Shown here one piece after another: positions 1 to 7,722 of a stretch of 36,062 bases of DNA; within the stretch, counting starts at the first letter, position 1, and every line of letters begins with the position of its first letter. Where the stretch lies: assembly GCA_022839045.1 (NCBI GenBank), contig JALHDI010000016.1, positions 1 to 36,062 of the forward strand, in the 5' to 3' direction. The DNA is from Sporomusaceae bacterium (lineage in GTDB: Bacteria; Bacillota_C; Negativicutes; Sporomusales_B; UBA7701). The notes under the pieces are model-generated. The model had not been told where the DNA came from. It did not search any database and saw only the letters and a program-made list of their open reading frames with translations. A program made the position numbers and the translations under genes.

Positions 1-1
1 C

Positions 2-2263
2 GTCGTCATCTCCGTCGACCCCCGCTACACCCGCACCTCGGTGCTGTCCGACATCTACGCCCCCATCCGTCCCGGCACCGACATCGTCTTCTTCAACGCC
101 CTGGTCAACTACATCCTCGCCAACAAAAAATACTTCGAGCCCTACGTCAAAAACTACACTAACGCCAGCTACCTCCTCAAGCCCGAATTCGGCTTCAAGG
201 ACGGCTACTTCAGCGGCTGGGACGCCGCCAAGAAGAAATACAGCTACGACACCTGGCAGTATCAGACCGGCCCCGACGGCGCGCCGCTCACCGACCCCAC
301 CCTCCAGCACCCCGACTGCGTCTTCCAGCGCATGATTGGCTTCTATGCCCGCTACACCCCGGCGCTGGTCGAGAAGGTCACCGGCATGAAACAGGAGCTC
401 TTCCTGAAGATCGCCGCCGCCTACTCCGCCACCGGCGTGCCCGACAAATCCGGCACCCTGCTCTACGCCATGGGCCTCACCCAACACACCAAGGGCGTGC
501 AGAACATCCGCGCCTTCGCCATCGTCCAGCTGCTCCTGGGCAACATGGGCCTCCCCGGCGGCGGCGTCAACGCCATGCGCGGCGAAGCCAACGTCCAGGG
601 CTCCACCGACGCCGGCCTGCTGTTCGGCAACCTGCCCGGCTACCTGGCGGCGCCCAGCGCGGCCGCCCACCCCAACCTCAAGACCTACCTCCAAAAAATC
701 GAAGTCAAAAACAGCTTCGCCGCAAACGCGCCAAAATTCGCCGTCAGCCTCCTCAAAGCCTGGTGGGGCAACAAAGCCCAGCCCGAAAACGACTTCTGCT
801 TCGACTACCTGCCCAAATTCTCGCGCCCCCACAGCTTCATGGACATCTTCGACGACATGTACGCCGGCAAGATCCAGGGGCTGCTGCTGTGGGGCATGAA
901 CCCGCTGGTATCGGGGCCCAATTTCGAGAAAACCGCCCAGGGCCTCGAAAAACTCGACTGGATGATGGGCATCGACCTGTTCGAATCCGAAACCCACCGC
1001 TTCTGGAAGCGCCCCGGCGCCAATCCTAAGAGCATCAAGACCGAAGTCTTCCTCCTCCCCGCCGCCTCGATGGTCGAAAAAGACGGCTCGGCCACCAACA
1101 CCAGCCGCTGGCTGCAGATGCGCTACCGCTCCGTCGACCCCATCGGCGACTGCAAGGAAGACGGCGCCGTCATGTACCTGCTCGTTCAGGAGCTCAAAAG
1201 GCTTTACGCCGCCGACGCCACCGCGCCCTGCCCCGGCCCCATCCTCGACCTCACCTGGGGCTACGGCGGCGAACACTACAACGCCGACGAAGTCTTCAAA
1301 GAGATCAACGGCTGGGACGTCAAAACCAAGGCCCAGTTGGCCGGCTTCGGCGCGCTCAAGGCCGACGGCTCCACCGCCAGCGGCTGCTGGATCTACTGCG
1401 GCATGTACCCGCCGGCCGGCAACCTCGCCAAACGGCGCAAGCCCGACAAACAGGGCATCGGCCTCAACTTGGAGTGGGGCTGGGCCTGGCCGATGAACCG
1501 CCGCATCCTTTACAACCGCGCCTCCTGCGACCTTGACGGCAAGCCGTTCAGCGACAAGAAATACCTCGTCCACTGGGACGCCGCCGGCAAGAAATGGACC
1601 GGCATCGACGTCCCCGACTTCATCGGCACCCGGGCGCCGTCCGACCCGTTGGGCGCGGCCCCCTTCATCATGGTACCCTACGGCCTCGGCCGCCTGTTCG
1701 CGCCCGGCGGCATGACCAGCGACGGGCCCTTCCCCGAGCACTACGAGCCGATGGAGTCGCCGGTCAAAAACGCCCTCGGCGCGGCGCAGAACAACCCGCT
1801 CGCCGTCACCTACAAATCCGACCGCGATAAATGGGCCGCCGTCGGCAGCGCCGAATTCCCCTACATCTGCACCACCTACCGGCTTGCCGAGCACTACCAG
1901 ACCGGCAACATCACCCGCAAGCTCCTCACCACCACCGAAGCCATGCCCGAGGCCTTCCTGGAAATCGACCCCGAGCTCGCCAAAGCCCAAGGCATCAAGA
2001 ACGGCGAATACGTCGAAGTCGCCTCGGCCCGCGGCAAAATCAAGGTCAAGGCGTTCGTCACCCCGCGCCTCCAGCCGCTGGTCATCGACGGCAAAAAATG
2101 CCATGTCGTCGGCATGCCCTGGAACTACGGCTTCTTCGGCGAAGACCCCGCGGGCCTTGCCAACACCGTCACCAGCGCCAACATGCTCACCCCCCAGGCC
2201 GGCGACCCCAACGTGCGGATACCCGAATACAAGGCCTTCATGGTCAACGTGAGGAGGGTGTAG
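2..2263 (+). CDS. fdnG: Formate dehydrogenase catalytic (alpha) subunit, 5'-truncated by the window edge
   Basis: Molybdopterin-bis-MGD oxidoreductase that oxidises formate to CO2 and passes electrons to the iron-sulfur subunit encoded next. The frame is already open at base 2 and reads VVISVDPRYTRT then IYAPIRPGTD, the mid-protein signature of FdnG/FdoG-type enzymes; NAMRGEANVQGSTD follows, and the C-terminal MGD-binding domain contains YRLAEHYQTGNITR and a KNGEYVEVASARGKIKVKA stretch. About 754 residues are visible. FdnG-type proteins are about 1,015 residues, so the twin-arginine signal, the N-terminal [4Fe-4S] site and the Sec/Cys active-site residue lie upstream and cannot be judged. It is followed after 2 bases by the beta subunit, whose ribosome binding site lies inside this gene's end. 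Family assignment is firm; the direction of the reaction in the cell is not shown. Confidence 0.93.
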   Translation, partial: VVISVDPRYTRTSVLSDIYAPIRPGTDIVFFNALVNYILANKKYFEPYVKNYTNASYLLKPEFGFKDGYFSGWDAAKKKYSYDTWQYQTGPDGAPLTDPTLQHPDCVFQRMIGFYARYTPALVEKVTGMKQELFLKIAAAYSATGVPDKSGTLLYAMGLTQHTKGVQNIRAFAIVQLLLGNMGLPGGGVNAMRGEANVQGSTDAGLLFGNLPGYLAAPSAAAHPNLKTYLQKIEVKNSFAANAPKFAVSLLKAWWGNKAQPENDFCFDYLPKFSRPHSFMDIFDDMYAGKIQGLLLWGMNPLVSGPNFEKTAQGLEKLDWMMGIDLFESETHRFWKRPGANPKSIKTEVFLLPAASMVEKDGSATNTSRWLQMRYRSVDPIGDCKEDGAVMYLLVQELKRLYAADATAPCPGPILDLTWGYGGEHYNADEVFKEINGWDVKTKAQLAGFGALKADGSTASGCWIYCGMYPPAGNLAKRRKPDKQGIGLNLEWGWAWPMNRRILYNRASCDLDGKPFSDKKYLVHWDAAGKKWTGIDVPDFIGTRAPSDPLGAAPFIMVPYGLGRLFAPGGMTSDGPFPEHYEPMESPVKNALGAAQNNPLAVTYKSDRDKWAAVGSAEFPYICTTYRLAEHYQTGNITRKLLTTTEAMPEAFLEIDPELAKAQGIKNGEYVEVASARGKIKVKAFVTPRLQPLVIDGKKCHVVGMPWNYGFFGEDPAGLANTVTSANMLTPQAGDPNVRIPEYKAFMVNVRRV

Positions 2264-2265
2264 CG

Positions 2266-3099
2266 ATGGCCAGACTGGCGTACCTCTTCGACAGCTCCAA
2301 ATGCGTCGGCTGCCACGGCTGCCAGATCGCCTGCAAGCAGTGGAACCAGGAGCAGGCGACGCGCACCGCCTTCAACGGCAGCTACCAGAATCCCCCCGCC
2401 CTCAGCCCCGACACGCGCACCATCATGCGCTTCTACGAAAACTTCGAGCAGGACACCGTCCCCCAGCTCAACATCCTCAAAATCCAATGCTACCACTGCG
2501 GCGAGCCGGCCTGCGTCAAGGCCTGTCCCAGCGGCGCCCTCAGCAAGACCGACAGCGGCATCACCGCCGTCGATCCCGCCAAATGCATCGCCTGCGGCTA
2601 CTGCCACAGCGCCTGCCCCTTCACCGTCCCGGCCGTCGGCAAGCACGTCAACAAGTGCGACATGTGCCTCAGCCGCACCGAGAACGGCGACGACAAACAG
2701 AAGACCTCCATCCCCGCCTGCGTCAAGACCTGTCCCGCCGGCGCCCTCGAGTTCGGCGACCGCGACACGCTCGTCGCCAAAGCCCATAAACGGGTCGAGT
2801 GGCTCAAGGCTCGCGGCCACAAGGACGCCAACCTCTACGGCGAGAACATCCTCGGCGGCCTGGGGGTCATGTCCGTCCTCAAATACCCGCCGGCCAGCTA
2901 CGGGCTGCCCGCCAACCCGACCATGCCGCTCGAACTGTTCGTCTGGAAAGACCTCTTCAACCCGATGGGCCTGCTGATGCTCGCCGGCGCGGTCGGCGCG
3001 GCCGCCGGCCACTACCTGCTGGCCCGCCGCCAGGCCAAGGACGCCCTTCACCACCACGGCGGCGAAGAAAGCCACGGGAAGGAGGAGATGAAAGGATGA
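2266..3099 (+). CDS. fdnH: Formate dehydrogenase iron-sulfur (beta) subunit
   Basis: 277-residue ferredoxin-like subunit that relays electrons from the catalytic subunit to the cytochrome b. Four [4Fe-4S] clusters are predicted: CVGCHGCQIAC (C13, C16, C19, C23), CYHCGEPACVKACP, CIACGYCHSACP and the CDMC...CVKTCP pair. The C-terminus has one hydrophobic anchor (NPMGLLMLAGAVGAAAGHYL) as in FdnH, which places the complex on the membrane with the clusters outside the cytoplasm. The ATG at 2266 is chosen because GAGGAGG sits 8 bases upstream and the protein then begins right before the first cluster; the frame is open further upstream but that part is an out-of-frame reading of the alpha gene. The stop overlaps the next start (ATGA). 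Confidence 0.95.
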   Translation: MARLAYLFDSSKCVGCHGCQIACKQWNQEQATRTAFNGSYQNPPALSPDTRTIMRFYENFEQDTVPQLNILKIQCYHCGEPACVKACPSGALSKTDSGITAVDPAKCIACGYCHSACPFTVPAVGKHVNKCDMCLSRTENGDDKQKTSIPACVKTCPAGALEFGDRDTLVAKAHKRVEWLKARGHKDANLYGENILGGLGVMSVLKYPPASYGLPANPTMPLELFVWKDLFNPMGLLMLAGAVGAAAGHYLLARRQAKDALHHHGGEESHGKEEMKG

Positions 3100-3755
3100 A
3101 ACCGGGTTACCTCCTGAAACACGAAAAACCCACCCGCATCTTCCACTGGGTCAACCTGATCGTCTTCTTCCTGCTGCTCCTCTCCGGCCTGGCCGTCTTC
3201 AACAAAAACCTCGCCTTCCTCGCCATCCCCTTCGGCGGCCTCCGAAACGCCGCCACCGTCCACAAATACCTCGGCTGGGTGTACTTCATCGCCCCGCTCG
3301 TCTACATCGCCCTCTACCCCAAGCTGTTCGGCAAATTCCTCAAAGTCATCGGCACCATCACCAAGGACGACCTCCAGTGGTTCAAGATCGCCGGCGGCTA
3401 CCTGGCGCCGTTCATCAAAGGCACCCCGCCGCCCCAGGACAAATACAACGCCGGCCAGAAATCCCTCGGCTGGATGGTCATCGGCCTCTCCTGCGTCCTC
3501 GCCGCCACCGGCCTGGCGATGTTCTTCTACGCCAACCTGCCCCCCGGCGTCGTCCGCTGGGCCATCCTCATCCACTCGGCGGTCGGCATCTTCCTCGGCT
3601 GCGGCATCATCGTCCACGCCTACCTCGCCGCCATCCACCCCGTCTCCAGCAAGGAGTTCTACACCATGATGGGCAGCGGCTACATCGACGAGAAATTCGC
3701 CCAAGGCCACAACGAAAAATGGTACAAAGAAATGAAGGCCAAAGCGGCCGAATGA
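3096..3755 (+). CDS. fdnI: Formate dehydrogenase cytochrome b (gamma) subunit
   Basis: 219-residue membrane protein of the FdnI family that carries b-type haems and delivers electrons to the quinone pool. Four hydrophobic segments are visible (about residues 17-37, 53-72, 120-142 and 150-172). Candidate haem-ligand histidines lie in RIFHW, near VHKYLGW, and in the IHSAVGIFLGCGIIVHAY segment. It starts in a 4-base ATGA overlap with the beta gene and has AAGGAGGAGATGAAAGG upstream, so it is translationally coupled. Length and topology match the family. Function is assigned by family and operon position. Confidence 0.92.
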   Translation: MKPGYLLKHEKPTRIFHWVNLIVFFLLLLSGLAVFNKNLAFLAIPFGGLRNAATVHKYLGWVYFIAPLVYIALYPKLFGKFLKVIGTITKDDLQWFKIAGGYLAPFIKGTPPPQDKYNAGQKSLGWMVIGLSCVLAATGLAMFFYANLPPGVVRWAILIHSAVGIFLGCGIIVHAYLAAIHPVSSKEFYTMMGSGYIDEKFAQGHNEKWYKEMKAKAAE

Positions 3756-3760
3756 CCGGC

Positions 3761-3796
3761 AGGCGGGAAGGACCCTCTTCCCGCCTTCTTCCCTGT
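3761..3796 (+). terminator. Perfect 10-bp hairpin between fdnI and fdhE
   Basis: Six bases after the fdnI stop, AGGCGGGAAG (3761-3770) and CTTCCCGCCT (3777-3786) form a perfect stem with a 6-base loop, followed by a pyrimidine-rich but not U-only tail. It could be a leaky terminator or a 3'-stabilising hairpin that lowers fdhE-mobA expression relative to the structural subunits. The stem is certain; the role is inferred. Confidence 0.55.
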
Positions 3797-3815
3797 CAGA
3801 AATGAGGAGAAAAAG

Positions 3816-4613
3816 ATGCGGCTAAAAGACTTCGGCGACAAATACCCCTTCCTCAGAGGCAACCTCCCCTTCTGGGAGAAGTACATCAAGGCCCGTGACG
3901 GACTCTTCGGGCTGTGCTCCCGGATCGACGCGCTGCAAAAACTGAAAAACTCGGCTTTCCCGCAGAACATCGCCCAGGGAAAACCGTTATTCGCCTACGA
4001 ACAAATCCGCATCGACCAAGCCGACCTCGACAGGCTGGCGCAGGCCTTTTGCCGCGCCATGGACCTCGCCCCCCGCGACATATCCTGGGGCGAAACCGTT
4101 CCCCTGGCCGCCGGCCTCGCCATACCCCCCGACGAAGCCGGCTTCGTGCTCGCCGAGGTCCATGCCGCCCTCGCCGCCTACTGCGAAACACTCGTCGCCG
4201 GCGACGAGAAAACCGTCAACTGGCTCGAGCCCTACTGCCCCATCTGCGGGGCCGCCGCCGGCATGGGCCTCATCGCCGCCTCCGGCAAGAAGAACCTCGT
4301 CTGCAGCCACTGCCACACCGTCTGGGTCTACCTGCGCACGGCCTGCGGCCTGTGCGGCCACGTCGCCGAGCGCGGCGCCACCGTCCTGTCCGCCGACGAA
4401 CTGCCCGACTGGTTCATCGAAACCTGCGCCGAATGCGGCCACTACCTCAAGGTCTGCGACATGCGCGAAACCATCCCCGCCATCGTCATCTACCCCCTCC
4501 ACTACCTCACCACCTGGGAGCTCGACCTCGCCGCGCGGGAAAACGGCCGGCAGCCGGCGATGTTCGCCGTCTTCGAGCGGGCCGGCTGGCTGCGGCCGGA
4601 CAACGCCAACTAA
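3816..4613 (+). CDS. fdhE: FdhE-like formate dehydrogenase accessory protein
   Basis: 265-residue FdhE family protein, needed in other bacteria for making active respiratory formate dehydrogenase. The C-terminal half has the expected four CxxC rubredoxin-like pairs: CPIC, CSHC, CGLC and CAEC. These would bind metal, and the region ends in a conserved-looking DMRETIPAIVIYPLHY stretch. It is shorter than the E. coli protein (about 309 residues). The ATG at 3816 follows ATGAGGAGAAAAAG, a good ribosome binding site. It lies in the formate dehydrogenase operon downstream of a hairpin, which fits a maturation factor needed in smaller amounts. Confidence 0.9.
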   Translation: MRLKDFGDKYPFLRGNLPFWEKYIKARDGLFGLCSRIDALQKLKNSAFPQNIAQGKPLFAYEQIRIDQADLDRLAQAFCRAMDLAPRDISWGETVPLAAGLAIPPDEAGFVLAEVHAALAAYCETLVAGDEKTVNWLEPYCPICGAAAGMGLIAASGKKNLVCSHCHTVWVYLRTACGLCGHVAERGATVLSADELPDWFIETCAECGHYLKVCDMRETIPAIVIYPLHYLTTWELDLAARENGRQPAMFAVFERAGWLRPDNAN

Positions 4614-4629
4614 GGCAGGCGATTTTTGC

Positions 4630-5232
4630 ATGCACAAGGAACTCGCGGGCATCGCCCCGGTAATCCTGGCCGGCGGCAAAAGCAGCCGCATGGGCCGCAA
4701 CAAATCGTTCGTCACCCTCGGGGACCAAAAGCTCATCGACATCGTCGCCGGCAAAGTCGCCGCCCTATTTGCCGCCCCGCCCCTGCTGGTGACCAACGCG
4801 CCCGAGGAATACGCCTACCTCGGCCTGCCGACGGCGGGCGACGTCTACCGCGACATGGGGCCGCTCGGCGGCATCCACGCCGCCCTCAGCCACAGCACAG
4901 CGCCGCGCATCTTCGTGTTCGGCTGCGACATGCCGTTCGTCAGCGCCGAGCTCGTCCTCCACATGGCCGCCCTCTCCCCGGCTTTCGACGTCGTCATGCC
5001 GCGCTTTAGCGACCGCCCCGAGCCGCTCCACGCCGTCTACTCGGCGGCCTGCCTCGGCCCGGCCGAGGCGTGCCTGGCGCGCGGCGACCGGCGCGTCATC
5101 TCCTTCTTCCCCGCAGTCAACGTCCGCTACCTCGAACAAGCCGAAATCCGCGCCCTCCTCCCCGACGACACCGCCTTCCTCAACATCAACACCCCGGAAG
5201 ACCTGGAACGGGCGCAGAAGTTGGTGCGATAA
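4630..5232 (+). CDS. mobA: Molybdenum cofactor guanylyltransferase MobA
   Basis: 200-residue nucleotidyltransferase that adds GMP to molybdopterin-Mo, giving the MGD cofactor used by formate dehydrogenase. Diagnostic motifs are LAGGKSSRMGRNK at the N-terminus (GTP binding), GPLGGIHAAL, FGCDMPFV (metal-binding Asp) and an INTPEDLERA C-terminus. The ATG at 4630 begins 16 bases after the fdhE stop and follows AAGGCAGG; the frame remains open upstream only as a shadow of fdhE. The position at the end of the operon ties cofactor supply to the enzyme. The xanthine-dehydrogenase-type enzyme further on would more likely use a cytosine or unmodified cofactor, so MobA probably serves the formate dehydrogenase. 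Confidence 0.93.
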   Translation: MHKELAGIAPVILAGGKSSRMGRNKSFVTLGDQKLIDIVAGKVAALFAAPPLLVTNAPEEYAYLGLPTAGDVYRDMGPLGGIHAALSHSTAPRIFVFGCDMPFVSAELVLHMAALSPAFDVVMPRFSDRPEPLHAVYSAACLGPAEACLARGDRRVISFFPAVNVRYLEQAEIRALLPDDTAFLNINTPEDLERAQKLVR

Positions 5233-5243
5233 AAAAAATGAAG

Positions 5244-5279
5244 ACCGGCCGGAATTAATTCCGGTCGGTTTATTTTTCT
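5244..5279 (+). terminator. Rho-independent terminator of the formate dehydrogenase operon
   Basis: ACCGGCCGGAAT (5244-5255) and ATTCCGGTCGGT (5258-5269) form a 12-bp stem with one G-U pair, followed by TTATTTTTCTT. It lies 11 bases after the mobA stop. Confidence 0.9.
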
Positions 5280-5431
5280 TATGGCCGGCTGAGGTGGCGG
5301 CTTTACCCAGCGCCGCTACCCGCCGCGCATCGCCAGCCGCGAAGCCCACATTTCCTTATAATCCCACATATATAGAAGTCGCGCGCTACACAACCTATCA
5401 TCATTGGACTACACTTCGAGGAGGTCAAACG

Positions 5432-5638
5432 ATGACAGTACAAAAAGACTTGCAGAAAGCATTGGCGGCGGCGGAATCCGCCAAAGGCACCTATGCCTCG
5501 TTTGCCACGGCCACGGACGATCAGAGCGCGAAAAACATGTTTCAACAAATGTCCCAGGACATGGACCGGCATATCGCTCAGCTCAACAGCCGCCTCGGGG
5601 TTGTGGATCAGAATCAGTTGAACAATCAAGAGCAGTGA
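5432..5638 (+). CDS. DUF1657 family small protein
   Basis: 68-residue soluble, helical, charged protein with a good match to the DUF1657 pattern: an MTVQKDLQKAL start, a central TDDQSAKNMFQQMSQ segment and a closing AQLNSRLGV segment. The family is common in spore-forming Bacillota and is often found near spoVA-type genes, but its molecular role is unknown. The ATG at 5432 follows CGAGGAGGTCAAACG, an excellent ribosome binding site; the open frame upstream of it has no support. It is a single-gene unit with its own terminator. Family call from memory of the consensus. Confidence 0.7.
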   Translation: MTVQKDLQKALAAAESAKGTYASFATATDDQSAKNMFQQMSQDMDRHIAQLNSRLGVVDQNQLNNQEQ

Positions 5639-5688
5639 TAGACCGGAGGCAGTGAAGCACTTCCTGGTCCGGCTCATATAACGTAATG

Positions 5689-5730
5689 AAAAAAGGTGGC
5701 AGGGGCTATTGGTCCTCGCCACCTTTTTCC
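5689..5730. terminator. Bidirectional terminator between convergent genes
   Basis: AAAAAAGGTGGC (from 5689) and GCCACCTTTTTCC (to 5730) form a stem with A-rich left and T-rich right flanks, so it can stop transcription from the DUF1657 gene rightward and from the lipase-like gene leftward. Confidence 0.85.
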
Positions 5731-5739
5731 TTATAAAGT

Positions 5740-6786
5740 TTAGTAAGTATTCAGCCATTCCTCGTAGGCCGTCATCTCGTGAACGCTCCTGCTGTAATTT
5801 GCCGAATTTGACGGTGCGGGAATGACGATATTTGCGCCCGGAAGGCCGTAGCCGCTGAAGTCGTTGGCAAACAGGATCGGATCGCCGGCAATGGCGTAAT
5901 TTATAATATCCAGGCCGTTATATCTTTGTCGAGCCGCGTTGTTAAAGGCTCCGGCAGCGGCGAAAGTTCGCGTGCGGATCCTGCCCTGTTGGTTCAATCC
6001 CATCTCTTCGGCGAGAGCGGCTAATATATGGGCGGCAGCGCCGCCGGAACTATGGCCGGTAATGATAAAGGTTGCTGCTGGATATCTGCCAAGCGCCTCC
6101 AGAATCGTTAAATGGGAACCGTCGACAGGGTCCACCACTTTCGCGGCTGATGCGAACCACACCTGTTCGACGTATCCCCCATGGACAAGAACCGGCGACC
6201 CGGAACGGAGATTGGAAAGCCAAGCATTCCAGGAGCCCATGATCATAGATGTTACCGTAGCGGTATCTGCCGGCACATCGTAAGTTATCCGGGCCGGTCC
6301 GGGCGATAAGGAGTAATTCCTTACCGGCTCGAAAGGAATAGGCTTATTCCTACAGTTCGTATACAGATAATCCTCTCTTTTGTCGCTTCCCCGAAAGGCT
6401 ATAACGAATATCGGCTCACCGTTCGGCGCCTTCTTGCTTCCGGTCAGCATCTGCGTATCCTGCGGCCCATGACCGGTCGTCCTGATTTCGCTGAATAACA
6501 AGCGCCAGCCAGTTATTGCGAGCCGGTTAAATGCTTTTGAACTGCCCGCGCCATTATTGCGCAGGCGATAAGTCCCGTCTTCTTCTCGGCAAGCCGCGGC
6601 AAACCCTGCGTCCACACTGTCCCAATCCTTCACATAAACGGCATGGGAAAATGCGAGCGCGGTCCCCAGGTAAACGTCGCGCGTCAGATCGGCAGACGTC
6701 ACCCGGCTGTTATGGTTATGCCAGGCGGCGAGAATGAGGCCGGCGGACAGAAAAGCAACTGCGATTACAAATGCTTTGATTCTCAT
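5740..6786 (-). CDS. Secreted or lipid-anchored class 3 lipase-like alpha/beta hydrolase
   Basis: 348-residue predicted serine esterase. The N-terminus (MRIKAF followed by VIAVAFLSAGLILAAW) is a signal peptide or membrane anchor. Lipase class 3 features follow in order: IFVIAFRGSD (oxyanion strand, about residues 126-135), VHGGY (201-205) and the nucleophile elbow GHSSGG with Ser246. Candidate Asp (AGDPILF) and His (SVHEMTAYEEW) residues follow near the C-terminus. The ATG at 6786 is preferred over an ATG 57 bases upstream because it puts the signal peptide at the very start and has GGAAC upstream. Base composition is visibly less GC-rich than in neighbouring genes, which may mean acquisition. 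The substrate is unknown. Confidence 0.82.
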   Translation of the reverse strand: MRIKAFVIAVAFLSAGLILAAWHNHNSRVTSADLTRDVYLGTALAFSHAVYVKDWDSVDAGFAAACREEDGTYRLRNNGAGSSKAFNRLAITGWRLLFSEIRTTGHGPQDTQMLTGSKKAPNGEPIFVIAFRGSDKREDYLYTNCRNKPIPFEPVRNYSLSPGPARITYDVPADTATVTSMIMGSWNAWLSNLRSGSPVLVHGGYVEQVWFASAAKVVDPVDGSHLTILEALGRYPAATFIITGHSSGGAAAHILAALAEEMGLNQQGRIRTRTFAAAGAFNNAARQRYNGLDIINYAIAGDPILFANDFSGYGLPGANIVIPAPSNSANYSRSVHEMTAYEEWLNTY

Positions 6787-6869
6787 GCTCGTTCCACAAA
6801 AAATTTTATTCACGGGATAGTAACCCCCGCAACTCCCCGACACTCAGCACCGCCCGTATAAAAAACAGC

Positions 6870-7121
6870 TCACTCCTTCCGCCGCGGATCGGGCAGCTTC
6901 AGCTCCTGCTCCGGCAGGGACAGCCCCGCGTCGGCGATTGTCCGCCGCCCCGCAGGGAAGCCCGGCCGGCCCTCGGGAGAATCGACCTGTTCCAGCCGCA
7001 CCCGCGATTCGTACGTGAGCGGCCACGCCGCCGCCACGTCCATGTAAGCATCCTGAGGGCTGGAGGCCGTAACATAATCTCCCGTATCCTTATCATCCAC
7101 AAATACCCTGTATACCGGCAT
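6870..7121 (-). CDS. Small hypothetical protein
   Basis: 83-residue protein, not recognised. It starts MPVYRVFVDDKDTGDYV and is acidic and polar, with no signal peptide, membrane segment or cysteine. The first 50 residues look like a compact alpha/beta domain; the last 30 (PEGRPGFPAG... LPDPRRKE) look disordered. The ATG at 7121 with AAAGGGTGAT about 6 bases upstream is preferred over a TTG two codons earlier. It is upstream of the lipase-like gene on the same strand with an 83-base gap, so the two may be co-transcribed. Confidence 0.6.
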   Translation of the reverse strand: MPVYRVFVDDKDTGDYVTASSPQDAYMDVAAAWPLTYESRVRLEQVDSPEGRPGFPAGRRTIADAGLSLPEQELKLPDPRRKE

Positions 7122-7212
7122 CGCCAAATCACCCTTTCCCTGACTTTATCCATAGTGTAGGTAGAAAAGCGGCGTTAGATACTCGCCCCCCGCAAATACA
7201 AAACTCCAAACA

Positions 7213-7249
7213 AATATACAACCCCGACCGGTACCTCCCGGCCGGGGTT
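7213..7249 (-). terminator. Rho-independent terminator ending the 14-gene operon
   Basis: On the minus strand AACCCCGGCCGG and CCGGTCGGGGTT form a 12-bp stem with a single mismatch (plus coordinates 7220-7231 and 7238-7249) and a 6-base loop, followed by GTATATTTGTTT. It lies just downstream of the last gene of the operon. Confidence 0.8.
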
Positions 7250-7267
7250 CATCATTCCCTATTCGTT

Positions 7268-7705
7268 CTACCGCCGCACGCCGGCGAGCCAGCCGTGCAG
7301 CCAGTGGATGCCGCCGCCGAACAGCATCAGCGGGCAGGCCACCGCCGTTTCGACGCCCAAGGCCCGGCACTCCTCCAACACGGCCGCGTCCGCCGTCTTG
7401 CCGAGATGGAAGAGTATCCGCTTCACGCCCTGCGCCGCCAGCTCGCGGACGAGCCCCCCGGCCTTCCCGGCGCCGAGCAGCACGTACGCCGCCGCCGGGA
7501 CGGCGGGCAGCTCGTCCAGACTGCGGTACACCCGCACCGCCGAGTCGGCGCTCCCTTTGGGATTCAGCGGATACACCCGTATCCCCGCCTCGGTAAAGGC
7601 TTTGTAAAGTTTGCGGCTGAAGCCGGCGTTCCGGCTCGAATAGCCGACGAACAGCACCTCGCCGCCCGCAAAGAAATCCCGCGTCAACCGCGCCATCTTC
7701 GTCAT
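7268..7705 (-). CDS. CoA-binding domain protein (YccU-like Rossmann fold)
   Basis: 145-residue single-domain protein of the CoA_binding_2 family, related to the CoA-binding domain of succinyl-CoA synthetase and ADP-forming acyl-CoA synthetases. The N-terminal half has LFVGYSSRNAGFSRKLYKAF and IRVYPLNPKG, typical of the nucleotide-binding strand-helix-strand; VKRILFHLGKT and a C-terminal GVETAVACPLMLF complete the fold. These stand-alone proteins have no proven enzymatic role. The ATG at 7705 lies 17 bases after the aminotransferase stop; a second ATG at 7696 is possible. It is the last gene of the long operon, and a CoA-binding function suits a pathway with acyl ligase and carrier proteins. 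Confidence 0.85.
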   Translation of the reverse strand: MTKMARLTRDFFAGGEVLFVGYSSRNAGFSRKLYKAFTEAGIRVYPLNPKGSADSAVRVYRSLDELPAVPAAAYVLLGAGKAGGLVRELAAQGVKRILFHLGKTADAAVLEECRALGVETAVACPLMLFGGGIHWLHGWLAGVRR

Positions 7706-7722
7706 CCTTTCCTCAACCGTTC

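Noticed and set aside
2125..3075. Long open frame on the minus strand opposite fdnH (316 codons)
   Set aside because: It is antisense to a certain gene, has low-complexity Gly/Ala/Val/Asp composition typical of GC-rich shadows and no family match.
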